Of a stretch of 21,868 nucleotides of DNA, positions 1-8,400 are shown in pieces. The stretch spans positions 1 through 21,868 of the forward strand of contig NW_026971893.1 in NCBI RefSeq assembly GCF_026151205.1, in the 5' to 3' direction. A program made the position numbers and the translations under genes. Every line of letters begins with the position of its first letter. Within the stretch, counting starts at the first letter, position 1. This DNA is from Bolinopsis microptera. Lineage: Eukaryota > Ctenophora > Tentaculata > Lobata > Bolinopsidae. A model generated the notes under the pieces. That model did no database searches. It worked only from the letters and a program-made list of their open reading frames with translations, and was not told the origin of the DNA.

Positions 1-445
1 AAAATATCCCCTAAATTTTTTAATTAACATTTTTTATTTTACTAATTAAAAAAAAAATGTATGTAAATAAGTTATTTTTGTGATAATTGTGTTAAAATTT
101 GTTTTTTTATTGACGAAGGCTGTGAAATGCTCACAGTTCTGATAACGAAGAAATTAGGAAGAATATTTAAAAGCAGTGATGATGTTTATGTCATTATTCT
201 TGATTTGATTTGATCTAGTTATTGATTATTTAATTTACTCAATTAACCAATTGTGAATTGTTTGATCAAAATTCCACTATAAATCGAAAACGATTTCTTT
301 AATCTTACAGTGTGTTGCAATGAAGATTAATCAGTAATAGTAAAGTAAGCTATCTTTAAACCATTATAGAGTTTTTATTGCAAATGTGGCCTAGCTATCC
401 CATCTTAGGTATACGTATAACATGATATTTAGAATAGTTTTGAGT
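1..445. other. AT-rich intergenic DNA, no feature seen
   Basis: This stretch is strongly AT-rich with stop codons in all frames. I see no exon-like open frame, inverted repeat or tandem array before the transposon target duplication at 446. Confidence 0.6.
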
Positions 446-453
446 GGTTTACT

Positions 454-865
454 CAGGAGGTGACCGGGACATGATTTCAGGCCTGACCGGGACCGGGACC
501 GGGATACAAAATGTACCGGGAATTCCGGTCGATTTCTGGTTAATTCATGATCATAATTTATTACTCAAACTTGTTTAGCAATTTTAAACATTGTTGTATT
601 TGGCTCAGAGGATGTTTAAAGATGAAATTCACAATGAATGAAAGGAAAAACTTAAAATCACAGTGTATGAAATTATGTAAAAGATCCCGGTCAAAATCCC
701 GGCAAATTTGAGTGATTGACCGGGACCGGGACCGGGACCGGGACCAAGAATCCCGAATTAACCGGGACCGGGATCATAAATAAATAAATCAGCATTTGAC
801 CGGGACCGGGACCGGGATAGCTCAAAATTGCCAATCCCGGAACCGGGAATCCCGGTCACCTCCTG
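454..865. mobile_element. Non-autonomous hAT-like element (412 bp) with GACCGG subterminal repeats
   Basis: The ends are perfect 16-bp inverted repeats: CAGGAGGTGACCGGGA at 454-469 and its reverse complement at 850-865. They are flanked by an exact 8-bp direct repeat, GGTTTACT, at 446-453 and 866-873. CA(G)-type termini plus an 8-bp target duplication are characteristic of the hAT superfamily. The interior has no coding capacity. Clusters of the 6-bp unit GACCGG lie near both ends (about 484-505, 718-770 and 798-820), almost all on the same strand rather than inverted. Such subterminal motifs are typically transposase-binding sites in hAT elements; that role here is inferred. Confidence 0.88.
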
Positions 866-873
866 GGTTTACT

Positions 874-1236
874 GTACATTTTTCTCTTTTATGTTTGTAG
901 TAGTTGCTATGAAGCTAAACTGGTAAGAAAAAACATAATATGAAGGACTTGTTTTAATTCTAAATGAAAAGCTCGTATATTGGTTAACCATTTAAAAACC
1001 ATGACCTTAAGAACTACAAATTTAGTCCACCATAAACTTAGTCAAAATTTTGACTATAATTGTTGTAAACCAAATTTATTGAGACTAAACAAGCTAGGAA
1101 AACGATGAAAACCAAGAATGAAAACATGGGTCATGGTGTCGAGAATTCTTAGGCTTAAAACTTTAAAATATTTCTCCAGGATAACGAAATATTAATACGT
1201 GGCACAAAAATAAAATAACTCCGGTTATTTTTATGC
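874..1236. other. AT-rich intergenic DNA with one splice-like microexon pattern
   Basis: No gene is recognisable. A pyrimidine-rich tract ending in TTTGTAG at 900 is followed 22 bases later by GTAAGAAA at 923. That is the pattern of a plus-strand microexon (901-922), but there is no neighbouring coding exon to support it. Confidence 0.3.
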
Positions 1237-1270
1237 GGTTTATGCTATCCTGATCATTATGAGCCTAACA
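1237..1270 (-). repeat. Dispersed TAGGCTCATAATGATCAGG motif, copy 1
   Basis: On the minus strand this reads GTTAGGCTCATAATGATCAG and continues into GATAGCATAAACC. Close copies occur on the plus strand at 4441-4475 and 7741-7774. With the CGCGATTT repeat at 1353-1463 it forms a block found again in inverted order near 4136-4475. Confidence 0.6.
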
Positions 1271-1352
1271 TATTTTTTTCGGTTTACTTTACTGAAGTCC
1301 GTACCTATTAGTAGTACCTACCTACAGCTACTTACTGTAATGTGATCTCGAA

Positions 1353-1463
1353 ATGCAGGCGGGAGCGATTGTCGCGGCAAACGTCAAAAATCGCGATTTG
1401 TCGCGGAGAATGGGAAAAATCGCGATTCCGCACTTGCCACGATTTCCTTTTGTCCTTGCCGGT
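1353..1463 (+). repeat. CGCGATTT-type dispersed repeat, copy 1
   Basis: The block contains repeats of the palindromic core AATCGCGATT separated by TTGTCGCGG spacers, and ends in CGATTTCCTTTTGTCCTTG. About 93 bp align with the reverse complement of 4146-4243, with few differences. A third, shorter copy with the same TTTTGTCCTTG end lies at 8371-8400. Open frames through it are by-products of the repeat. The shared end suggests a mobile-element terminus, but no target duplication was found. Confidence 0.65.
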
Positions 1464-1616
1464 AGTCCTTATGCAAACATGGAAAAAAGCAGACCTCTCC
1501 GAACAGAGATTTTCAAAGTGTGGAAATACTATGCTATTTATAATCAAGTTAAACGATGGCTAAAAATAGAAATATATAAAAAGACGACGGAATGGAAATC
1601 GCTTAAGGCCAGACTA

Positions 1617-1853
1617 CAGAGGGGGGGGGGGGGGATAAACATCGTTTTTCCAGTTTTCACATATTTTATCAGAGCTGCTGAAGATGAACAAGTAGAAAAA
1701 AACTGCATAAAAATCTAACCTTGCGTTGCTGAGATATTGCACGCCAAAATTTTTTCTACTCGTTCATCTCCAGCGCAGCAGATCGATCACATATAATGTG
1801 AAAACTGGGAAATTGATAATTTACCCCCCTCCCCCCCCCCCCCCCCCCCTCTG
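1617..1853. mobile_element. MITE-like imperfect inverted repeat with poly-G/poly-C ends
   Basis: The left end reads CAGA followed by G14 (1621-1634). The right end has C19 (1831-1849) followed by TCTG. Inside, CCAGTTTTCACAT, a GCTGCTG-type segment and GATGAACAAGTAGAAAAAA recur inverted as ATGTGAAAACTGGG, CAGCGCAGCAG and a TTTTTTCTACTCGTTCATC segment. The CAG...CTG ends resemble hAT MITEs, but the flanks CCAGACTA and ACCTTGAA do not match, so no target duplication supports that assignment. Confidence 0.6.
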
Positions 1854-1861
1854 ACCTTGAA

Positions 1862-2196
1862 TATGAATAAAATAAAATATCAAGAAATAGAAAGTAGACC
1901 TTGATTATTGGAAATTAAAATATAGGGCGTGAATTGAAACGTAGAAAGGAAGAAGAGGGTAAAATCTATTCAGCCTAAACACGTGCTAGAAAGCTTATAT
2001 GCTGCAGAGTAAAATGAAATATGCCCCAAATATATCCCATTTACCTAATTAGTTTCGATTTGATCGGGCTAATAATTACTTACTAAGATACTATGATTAG
2101 GTTTAGCCTTATCGCTAAACCACCCAGTGATAAGCAACAGAACTTACGCAGTTAGTGCTGAGCTGATTTAACCGTACAAGATAAAGCAAAACTTAC
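1862..2196. other. Intergenic or intronic AT-rich DNA
   Basis: If the minus-strand exon at 2197-2295 is real, this is its downstream intron. The best candidate acceptor on the minus strand is a TTTTACTCTGCAG segment near 2004. It would open a very short terminal exon (about eight codons then a stop), but this is not supported by homology. Confidence 0.3.
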
Positions 2197-2295
2197 TTTG
2201 ACTGTTTTGAAGATAGAATCCTCCCATTTAGAGAATAAAACATCATACTTCTGCTTGTGTTTTCGCTTATTGTCTTCAAGTTCATCGTCCAAAGT
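2197..2295 (-). CDS. Probable internal exon of an unrecognised, charged, possibly coiled-coil protein
   Basis: On the minus strand a 99-nt open segment is bounded by a pyrimidine-rich acceptor (GCTGTCTTACCAG, ending at 2296) and a consensus donor (GTAAGT at 2196-2191). It begins and ends in phase 0 and encodes 33 residues, starting TLDDELEDNKRKHKQKYD and ending SIFKTVK. The composition is rich in K, D and E, as in coiled-coil or cytoskeletal proteins. It is separated by 146 bp from another phase-0 open segment with matching splice sites (2442-2534), so the two probably belong to one transcript. I do not recognise the family. No Met start, stop or complete gene model can be assigned from this window. 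Confidence 0.55.
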
Positions 2296-2441
2296 CTGGT
2301 AAGACAGCGATTGAGCAATAAATCAGGGTACATTTAGTTTGAAGCAGAAGAATGTGATTTTAGATATACTGAAAAGTACAAACTGTCAGTTGCGCCGTTA
2401 GGGACATTTTTTATTAAAAACTGCAGGATTACTGGATTTAC

Positions 2442-2534
2442 CTTAACGAACGTATTTTCTGTAATTGTCAACTCTCTGTACAATCGTTCGCTGTTCAGTA
2501 GCTGTTTGAAACAGTCTTTCTCTATTTCTTCTGT
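2442..2534 (-). CDS. Probable internal exon, same gene as 2197-2295
   Basis: On the minus strand, a 93-nt phase-0 segment lies between an acceptor (ATTATCAAAATTTCAG, ending at 2535) and a donor (GTAAAT at 2441-2436). It encodes 31 residues, starting TEEIEKDCFKQLLNSERLYR and ending NTFVK. The helical, charged character matches the exon downstream. Joining the two across the 146-bp intron keeps the frame. The open frame continues into the flanking introns only by chance. The residues after NTFVK are encoded by the AT-rich intron. Confidence 0.55.
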
Positions 2535-3310
2535 CTGAAATTTTGATAATATTTGATTAATTTTTACTACATTTATTACAGTGTTAGTAAAATAAACAAT
2601 CAAAGTATCAGTATATCACATAATACATTGAGAGGCAGTAAAACTATCGGGAAGCGATGAATGGTGACTTGCCGGCCCATGGCAACATTAAAATATGTAC
2701 ATATATTCATATAACCAAGTGAATTCAACTAAAATTACCAATAAAAAGCATCTAGCCCCAAAGAAGTACAACGAAACAGAGAGCACAGCCAATAATAACT
2801 AATCATTACACGGGAGAGAAATAGGAAGCCTAAAACACACTGCTTCCTACAAGAAGTCACAAATATATGTATTATACATTTTAGTGAAAACTCCGTTCTA
2901 GACTTATTTTTAATATCCCAAACGATATGTCAAGTCATAATTTCAAATCATTTAAGGTGTCATCCATGGTATACATACTATGCGATCTATCACAAGTAGG
3001 GTCGGGTAGTCACTCCATTGTAATTTGAGAAGCACAATATAAGCAGGACATAAATTACACTTTGAAAAGTGAAAACTTCCGACCTCCCACGTTTAAGTGT
3101 ATGATTAGTGCAGTTTGAAAATGTCACAACACAGTATCAAGCAAACTCCAAACAGACGGACTACACGCAGCAGCTGAAACACTTGGCAAGCAAACTCTGC
3201 ATTATTTACGTCATCTTGTGTGCTTTAGTAAATTTGCGACAACTCTGATGCTTTTTATCACAACCAGGACTACACAAAGTAAATTACCAAGTAATATAAT
3301 ATAGCATTAT
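2535..3310. other. Probable long intron or intergenic DNA
   Basis: I see no further exon with convincing splice sites on either strand, and no inverted or tandem repeat of note. If 3764-3952 is the first exon of the same minus-strand gene, this segment is intronic together with the hairpins at 3382-3629. Confidence 0.35.
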
Positions 3311-3360
3311 AATAAATGTCGTAAATAAATGCCGTAAATAAATGTCGTAAATAAATATTT
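3311..3360. repeat. 13-bp tandem repeat, about 3.7 units
   Basis: The unit AAATAAATGTCGT is repeated, with one T-to-C change in the second full unit and a decayed last unit (AAATAAATATTT). Confidence 0.85.
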
Positions 3361-3381
3361 GTTTTATTAATGAAATATGTG

Positions 3382-3495
3382 GGAACCTCGCACCGGGCAC
3401 CACGAGTGTGATTCGTTTAACTTATTGTTTAAGCTAGGAATTAGCCCGTTAACTAACCATTTGCATTACACTTGTGGTGCCCGGTGCGGCGTTCC
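3382..3495. repeat. GC-rich hairpin with 31-bp arms
   Basis: Positions 3382-3412 and 3465-3495 are inverted copies with four mismatches. The core GCACCGGGCACCAC is perfect. The 52-bp loop is AT-rich. An ORF of 125 codons on the plus strand (3377-3754) runs through this and the next hairpin. Its product resembles nothing I know, and the foldback structure explains the openness better than coding does. Confidence 0.75.
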
Positions 3496-3534
3496 TCACG
3501 AAATTCTGACTTTTTCTAGCCGGACAATAGACAT

Positions 3535-3629
3535 CCGTTCAGACCACTGGGAGACTTTGGGTAAGGGAACTGATCCGGCCCCAAGAGGTCATATTACAAC
3601 TTACCCAAAGTCTGGCAGCCCGTTCAGAC
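3535..3629. repeat. Second hairpin bracketed by a CCGTTCAGAC direct repeat
   Basis: A perfect 14-bp inverted repeat, AGACTTTGGGTAAG at 3552-3565 and its complement at 3600-3613, has a 34-bp loop. Direct repeats CCGTTCAGAC lie at 3535-3544 and 3620-3629. Together with the hairpin at 3382-3495 it makes a compact structured segment within AT-rich flanks. Confidence 0.65.
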
Positions 3630-3763
3630 AATGTTATTTACATGTGACATTTAAACGGCATAAGTCTAGATTATTTGAACTGTCTGAGAATTTTCTAAAC
3701 AGCGTAAAAAATCTACCACCCACTCATGCATTAAATACTAAATCTAACATTTAGTTCACAAAC

Positions 3764-3952
3764 TTTTAGCTTAGTTTCGGCAGTAGTCTGATGAGAGGAT
3801 ACAGCAACAGGGTGACTATTAGCCTGATCTAGCGCAGTGCTTCTCTTGCGCTCAGCACCTGATTTATTACTGGGGTATGCTCTGAGAGTTCGGCGCTCTG
3901 CATCTGCTACCAAGCTGTTCACCAGGTGAGGATTATGTATTTCTATACTCAT
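3764..3952 (-). CDS. Candidate first coding exon, unrecognised product
   Basis: The minus strand is open from an ATG at 3952 (context GCCAAGAAATGA) for 73 codons to 3731. The first 63 codons have balanced, protein-like composition, starting MSIEIHNPHLVNSLVADAER and including AYPSNKSGAERKRSTALDQ. The tail is AT-rich and probably non-coding. A weak donor (GTTTGT) after position 3764 would leave a phase-0 exon, compatible with the phase-0 exons at 2442-2534 and 2197-2295. This link is inferred, and the donor is poor. It could equally be a chance ORF or part of a decayed gene. Confidence 0.3.
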
Positions 3953-4135
3953 TTCTTGGCACTATGGGAGGTTGTTAGATAATATTCAGACATATATCAT
4001 AAAAAATCAGTTTTAAAGAATCTAAATGCGTAACCTTCTTAACCAGCTACATGGAACTCAATGATTCGAATGAAAATATGCTATCTCTCACATCTAAAGC
4101 AATGAAGAGTCTTCGGTAATTAATTTGTCAAAAAA

Positions 4136-4330
4136 TATCCCTCCGTATCAAGGACAAAAGGAAATCGCGGCACGTGCGGAATCGCGATTTTCTCCATTCT
4201 CCGCGACAAATCGCGATTTTTCACGTTTGCCGCGACAAATCGTGATTTTCTCAGATCCATGCGACAATTCGCGATTTTTAAAGTTCTCCGCGACAAATCG
4301 CGCATTTTCCTTTAAATCTGGTGACCAAAT
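4136..4330 (-). repeat. CGCGATTT-type dispersed repeat, copy 2
   Basis: This is the inverted counterpart of 1353-1463, but longer. At least five units of a roughly 30-bp motif built on ACAAATCGCGATTTT are present. They are followed by a short direct duplication of ATTTTCCTTTAAATCTG (about 4304 and 4337). The terminal CAAGGACAAAAGG at 4149-4161 matches the end of the other copies. Overlapping ORFs on both strands result from the palindromic units. Confidence 0.7.
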
Positions 4331-4440
4331 TTGCGTATTTTCCTTTAAATCTGCGTGTAAAATATCACGTTCTCTATAAGTATATGGAACCAATCACGTC
4401 CACAGCCTTCCGAATGTAGGTACAGACTTGAAAAAACATT

Positions 4441-4475
4441 TTCGGCTAATAATGATCAGGGTAGCATGAACCATC
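4441..4475 (+). repeat. Dispersed TAATGATCAGGGTAG motif, copy 2
   Basis: The segment reads TTCGGCTAATAATGATCAGG and continues GTAGCATGAACC. It is the inverted partner of 1237-1270. Together with 4136-4330 it reproduces, as a mirror image, the arrangement found around 1237-1463. Confidence 0.55.
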
Positions 4476-4813
4476 ACATGGCATGGAGTACGTTTAGGCA
4501 CTTGATATCATTTAAGAATGTGTAGTGTGTAGTAATAGTATGTAACTGGAAATTATCGAGAATATGTAGTGTGTGAACAGCAATTCCAGAATATGTAAGA
4601 TTATTGTCCCTCGATCCTCGAGTCTCTCCGGATCGGCAACAATTAATACAGCACTCATGAGCAGCTCAAGCCTCAATGTGCAATAATAAATAAAATATTA
4701 AACGCTATAAAGGATTAAGGAACCAGGATGTATCACATTCTTTTCAGATTCATAGGCACTAGGCAGCGATCATAGCAGTCTGGCCCCACATGATCAAATC
4801 TAGACTAGTATTA
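4476..4813. other. Intergenic, no gene seen
   Basis: The only structure noticed is a short diverged direct repeat, AATATGTAGTGTGTG-like, near 4517 and 4562. No open frame is convincing. Confidence 0.5.
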
Positions 4814-7689
4814 TAGTACAGACAAATCCGTCTGAAAAAATCGATCTGCTGACACACGAAGCTTTCAGAGGATTTTTGACGTTTTTGAGTCCCATTAGGT
4901 GCCCTTTATGGCTGACCAACTTTTCCAAACTTTTCCACTTGTCTTAAGGCCACTTTTTGCCACTTTACCACTTTTTACCACCTTTCTTGTTTGTCGAATA
5001 TCTTTAGTTGTGAACATCGTAAAAGGTTGCGGATCAATCGAGTGTGTTCATATTATCAGGAAAAAAAACTTTTGTTCAAACAATTTTTACGTCAGATAAT
5101 AAGTTAATTGGATAATTATCAATTAACTAATTAGCAAAATTCTAAAAATTTTTTATTGGCTCAAAATGATCGGAATAGCTTGAAACACGGAGAAAAGTAT
5201 TTTTTAGAAAAACTTTGAAAATTTTTCACTTACATTTTTTTTTCGAGACTTAAAAAAATTTCGAAAATTCAAAATATTTTTTCCGCCAAAAGTGATCAAA
5301 CCGCATGAAACACGGAGAAAAATGCCTTTCAAAAAAAGTTAATACTTAAATCGCCAATATTTGTAGTTGGAGTTCAGTAAATCTCGGCAGATTTTAGTAA
5401 TCAGGAATTACTAAGTGAAGAGGTCTGAAACTGAAAAACGTTAACCATACAATCGCGCGGCGATATAAGAGTTTCATAAACTAATTTTCACAGAAACTGC
5501 ACCAATGGCACAGTCAAGATCGAAACGATAGCCTGCTGTACTGTCATTTTATTGATTTCAATGATGAATCAGTGGGGTTAAGATAATCACATTTGTAATA
5601 AATAAACATCTCTGTACCGTCAATTGTGCTAATCTAAACCAGCCTACCTGTATTACCAGACCTCTTCTTTTCCTCGACAATCAAACCAAGTTGTTCATAT
5701 CGCATTTGGTGGGTGATGTAAGTAGTAATACATATCGAGCTGTATTCAATCACAATACGACACAATGCAATACGTGTATATTATATTATGGTCCTTAATG
5801 AGGTATATGAAACGTTCTATACCGTACACTTCTCGTTACTCCAGTGAGAGGCCCAGTATGGAGAGGTTTAACAGTTTAGCACGAAAACGTCTACTTGGCC
5901 TCATGGCTCTTTGACAGCTCAAAGAAGGCGAGAAAAGACCAGAAAGCTTAAATTTTCAACTCCACATTAATCCTGAGCTGATCATCATGGCCCCGAATAT
6001 CCTACGGGAAGAACCTGTATTTTTACCTCACGACGTCCGGATTTCAAATCAACACCCTCAATAACATTAACAATCCTTCCTGATCAGGATCTGTCTCTAT
6101 TAGCAATTTCCAAAATATCCTGACTCTCGTGGAACATTTCACTGAATTAATTATTACTGGTTTTTTATTACCCCTCGCCCGTCATTCGTATCTACATCTT
6201 ACCCTTGCCAGTATGTTACCCTTGCTGATTTTACGTTTAGCCGACCCTGACATATGGGGGTGATTTGAGGTAACCACCGATCCAGCATAGTAAATGAAGC
6301 GGTATGCAGAACAATACAAAACAAGTCACAGTTGATGTTGGAAGGTGTATTTACACTTGCTTCCTGGACCTGGCTGTTCCTTAGTTTCCCTGATCTGTTC
6401 TTGCCTTCTTCGAACTGTAAATGAGCCATGAGGCCAAGTATACGTTTTCGTGATAAACTTTAAAACGTCTCTATACCGGGTTTCTCACGGTATAAAGCGT
6501 TACATAAACCTCATTAGTCATTAAGAGCCATATAATATACACGTATTGTGTCGTAGTCTGATTGAATACAGCTCGATATGTATTAGTTTCAATACTTTCA
6601 ACACTATACTATATAACAAATAATTTTAATGACAGGATGGATTACTGAGGGCACTGTGTTAAGGTGATTTAAGTGGGTCCCAATTCCCACCGACCATTCT
6701 TCTTTGTGTTATGAATACTTGCTTCATCATCTCCTTTTAATAAAAATCACGGTGTCTTTATTGACTAAGCGCATTACTACTTACATCACCCACCAAATGC
6801 GATATGAACAACTTGGTTTGATTGTCGAGGAAAAGAAGAGGTCTGGTAATACAGGTAGGCTGGTTTAGATTAGCACAATTGACGGTTCAGAGATGTTTAT
6901 TTATTACAAATGTGATTATCTTAACCCCACTGATTCATCATTGAAATCAATAAAATGACAGTACAGCAGGCTATCGTTTCGATCTTGACTGTGCCATTGG
7001 TGCAGTTTCTGTGAAAATTAGTTTATGAAACTCTTATATCGCCGCGCGATCGTATGGTTAACGTTTTTCAGTTTCAGACCTCTTCACTTAGTAATTCCTG
7101 ATTACTAAAATCTGCCGAGATTTACTGAACTCCAACTACAAATATTGGCGATTTAAGTATTCTTGAAACGAAAAATTCACTAAGTTTTTTTGAAAGGCAT
7201 TTTTCTCCGTGTTTCATGCGGTTTGATCACATTTGGCAGAAAAAATATTTTGAAGTCTCGAAAAAAAATGTAAGTGAAAAATTTTCAAAGTTTTTCTAAA
7301 AAATACTTTTCTCCGTGTTTCAAGCTATTCCGATCATTTTGAGCCAATAAAAAATTTTTAGAATTTTGCTAATTAGTTAATTGATAATTATCCAATTAAC
7401 TTATTATCTGACGTAAAAATTGTTTGAACAAAAGTTTTTCTTCCTGATAATATGAACACACTCGATTGATCCGCAACCTTTTACGATGTTCACAACTAAA
7501 GATATTCGACAAACAAGAAAGGTGGTAAAAAGTGGTAAAGTGGCAAAAAGTGGCCTTAAGACAAGTGGAAAAGTTTGGAAAAGTTGGTCAGCCATAAAGG
7601 GCACCTAATGGGACTCAAAAACGTCAAAAATCCTCTGAAAGCTTCGTGTGTCAGCAGATCGATTTTTTCAGACGGATTTGTCTGTACTA
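4814..7689. mobile_element. Foldback-type element: 2.88-kb imperfect palindrome
   Basis: The outer arms (4814-5729 and 6773-7689, about 916 bp) are nearly identical inverted copies. They start TAGTACAGACAAATCCGTCT and are flanked by TTA on both sides, or by TA if the ends are read one step in. A second, more diverged inverted segment continues inward (about 5730-5950 and 6380-6585), leaving a roughly 430-bp centre (5951-6379) without a recognisable gene. The arms differ by substitutions and several indels, for example about 18 extra bases in the right arm near 7160-7185. They are therefore not a sequencing fold-back. Identical 66-codon ORFs in the two arms reflect arm identity, not coding. 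The superfamily is unknown. Confidence 0.75.
6586..6772. mobile_element. 187-bp extra segment in the right arm, flanked by ATTA
   Basis: The left arm passes directly from GTAGTAAT to ACATATCG (around 5729). In the right arm the same junction is interrupted by 187 bp, with ATTA at both borders (6582-6585 and 6773-6776). This is the pattern of an insertion with a 4-bp target duplication, or of a microhomology deletion in the left arm. No terminal inverted repeats are visible. Confidence 0.5.
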
Positions 7690-7740
7690 TTAGACAGGAT
7701 TAACTACCTGAACATTACCAGAAAACCAAAAAAAAACAAT

Positions 7741-7774
7741 GTTAGGCTCATAATGATCAGGGTAGAATGAACTG
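7741..7774 (+). repeat. Dispersed TAGGCTCATAATGATCAGG motif, copy 3
   Basis: The segment begins GTTAGGCTCATAATGATCAG and continues GGTAGAATGAACTG. It matches copies at 1237-1270 (minus) and 4441-4475 (plus). Confidence 0.6.
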
Positions 7775-7870
7775 TGGAGACAATATCTTTCCAGGAATCC
7801 ACTTTCACAAGTATTTCTTAACCCACTCCCACTCGCCTGCTGAGTGCTGACGTAACCTTGTTGGCCAATG

Positions 7871-8004
7871 ACTTGACCACATAAAGGTGACCACTTTAAG
7901 TTGACCACTTGACATATAAAACTTGACCACTAGACATTAACTTGACCACTAGACGTCATATAAAGCTTGACCACTAGACATTAACTTGACCACTAGACAT
8001 ATAG
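7871..8004. repeat. Minisatellite of CTTGACCACTAGACATTAA-type units
   Basis: Seven occurrences of TGACCAC are spaced 13-25 bp apart. The last four units (from 7922) share CTTGACCACTAGAC, with alternating tails ATTAA and GTCATATAAAG. The first three are shorter and more diverged. Confidence 0.85.
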
Positions 8005-8057
8005 TAATTCACTGAAGTTGATTCTAAAAATTTGAAAAAAAATTGTACCTTACAGTG

Positions 8058-8123
8058 CCTGTACGGTACGTACCTTTAAAAGTAGCTGTACCGTACGTAC
8101 TTAAAGCCCTGTACCGTACGTAC
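8058..8123. repeat. Three spaced copies of CTGTACCGTACGTAC
   Basis: Near-identical 16-bp blocks lie at 8058-8073, 8085-8100 and 8108-8123, separated by 11 and 7 bp. The self-complementary GTACGTAC core means each copy can form a small cruciform. No known element is recognised. Confidence 0.8.
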
Positions 8124-8137
8124 TTGCCATCTAAGGG

Positions 8138-8326
8138 CCTAGGAAGAGCTTAAATGATGTATTTATTGAGGATGCTGAGCAGGGATTGGATCAGAATGGA
8201 CTCACGATTGATTGTATGAGAAGATTAGCTGCAGATCGAAACGGATGGAGAAATGTTACCTGCCGAAGTTGTATAATACAAAGTCGACGCAGACTAATCC
8301 TTTTGGATGGACATCTCGCCATGTAA
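8138..8326 (+). pseudogene. LINE ORF2 C-terminal fragment (RTE/CR1-like tail)
   Basis: A 62-codon open frame with no start Met ends in TAA at 8324-8326. It carries the signature of the extreme C-terminus of many non-LTR retrotransposon ORF2 proteins. That signature is a proline/arginine-rich PRKSLNDVFIEDAEQ segment, a GL..., then LAADRNGWRNVTCRS, which corresponds to the usual 'A.DR..WR' motif. Everything upstream, including the reverse transcriptase, is missing, so it is a 5'-truncated, dead LINE copy in plus orientation. The assignment rests on motif memory and the fragment is short. Confidence 0.55.
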
Positions 8327-8370
8327 CATGTATGTATGTTTTGCTTGTTATTGAACAATGGACCGCTTGT

Positions 8371-8400
8371 CGATTCGCGATTTTCTTTTGTCCTTGCTCC
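8371..8400 (+). repeat. CGCGATTT-type repeat, short copy 3
   Basis: The segment begins CGATTCGCGATTTTCTTTTG and continues TCCTTGCTCC, matching the terminal part of the repeats at 1353-1463 and 4136-4330. It lies just downstream of the LINE fragment. Confidence 0.5.

Noticed and set aside
901-922. Plus-strand microexon between an acceptor-like and a donor-like site
   Set aside because: There is no neighbouring exon or coding homology, and such pairs occur by chance in AT-rich DNA.
1353-1718. 121-codon ORF through the CGCGATTT repeat and the G14 run
   Set aside because: It crosses two unrelated repeats and a homopolymer, and the repeat's palindromic units open frames on both strands.
3377-3754. 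125-codon plus-strand ORF
   Set aside because: It spans two strong hairpins, resembles no protein, and the openness follows from the GC-rich foldback sequence.
4899-5099. 66-codon ORF beginning MPFMADQLF, with an identical copy on the minus strand at 7404-7604
   Set aside because: The two copies are identical only because they lie in the near-identical arms of the palindrome. The product is unrecognised, hydrophobic and short.
6199-6429. 76-codon minus-strand ORF in the palindrome's inner arm
   Set aside because: The other arm has an early stop at the equivalent place, and no family is recognised.
7871-8004. CRISPR-like array
   Set aside because: The units vary in length and have no unique spacers of constant size, and the genome is eukaryotic; it is a minisatellite.
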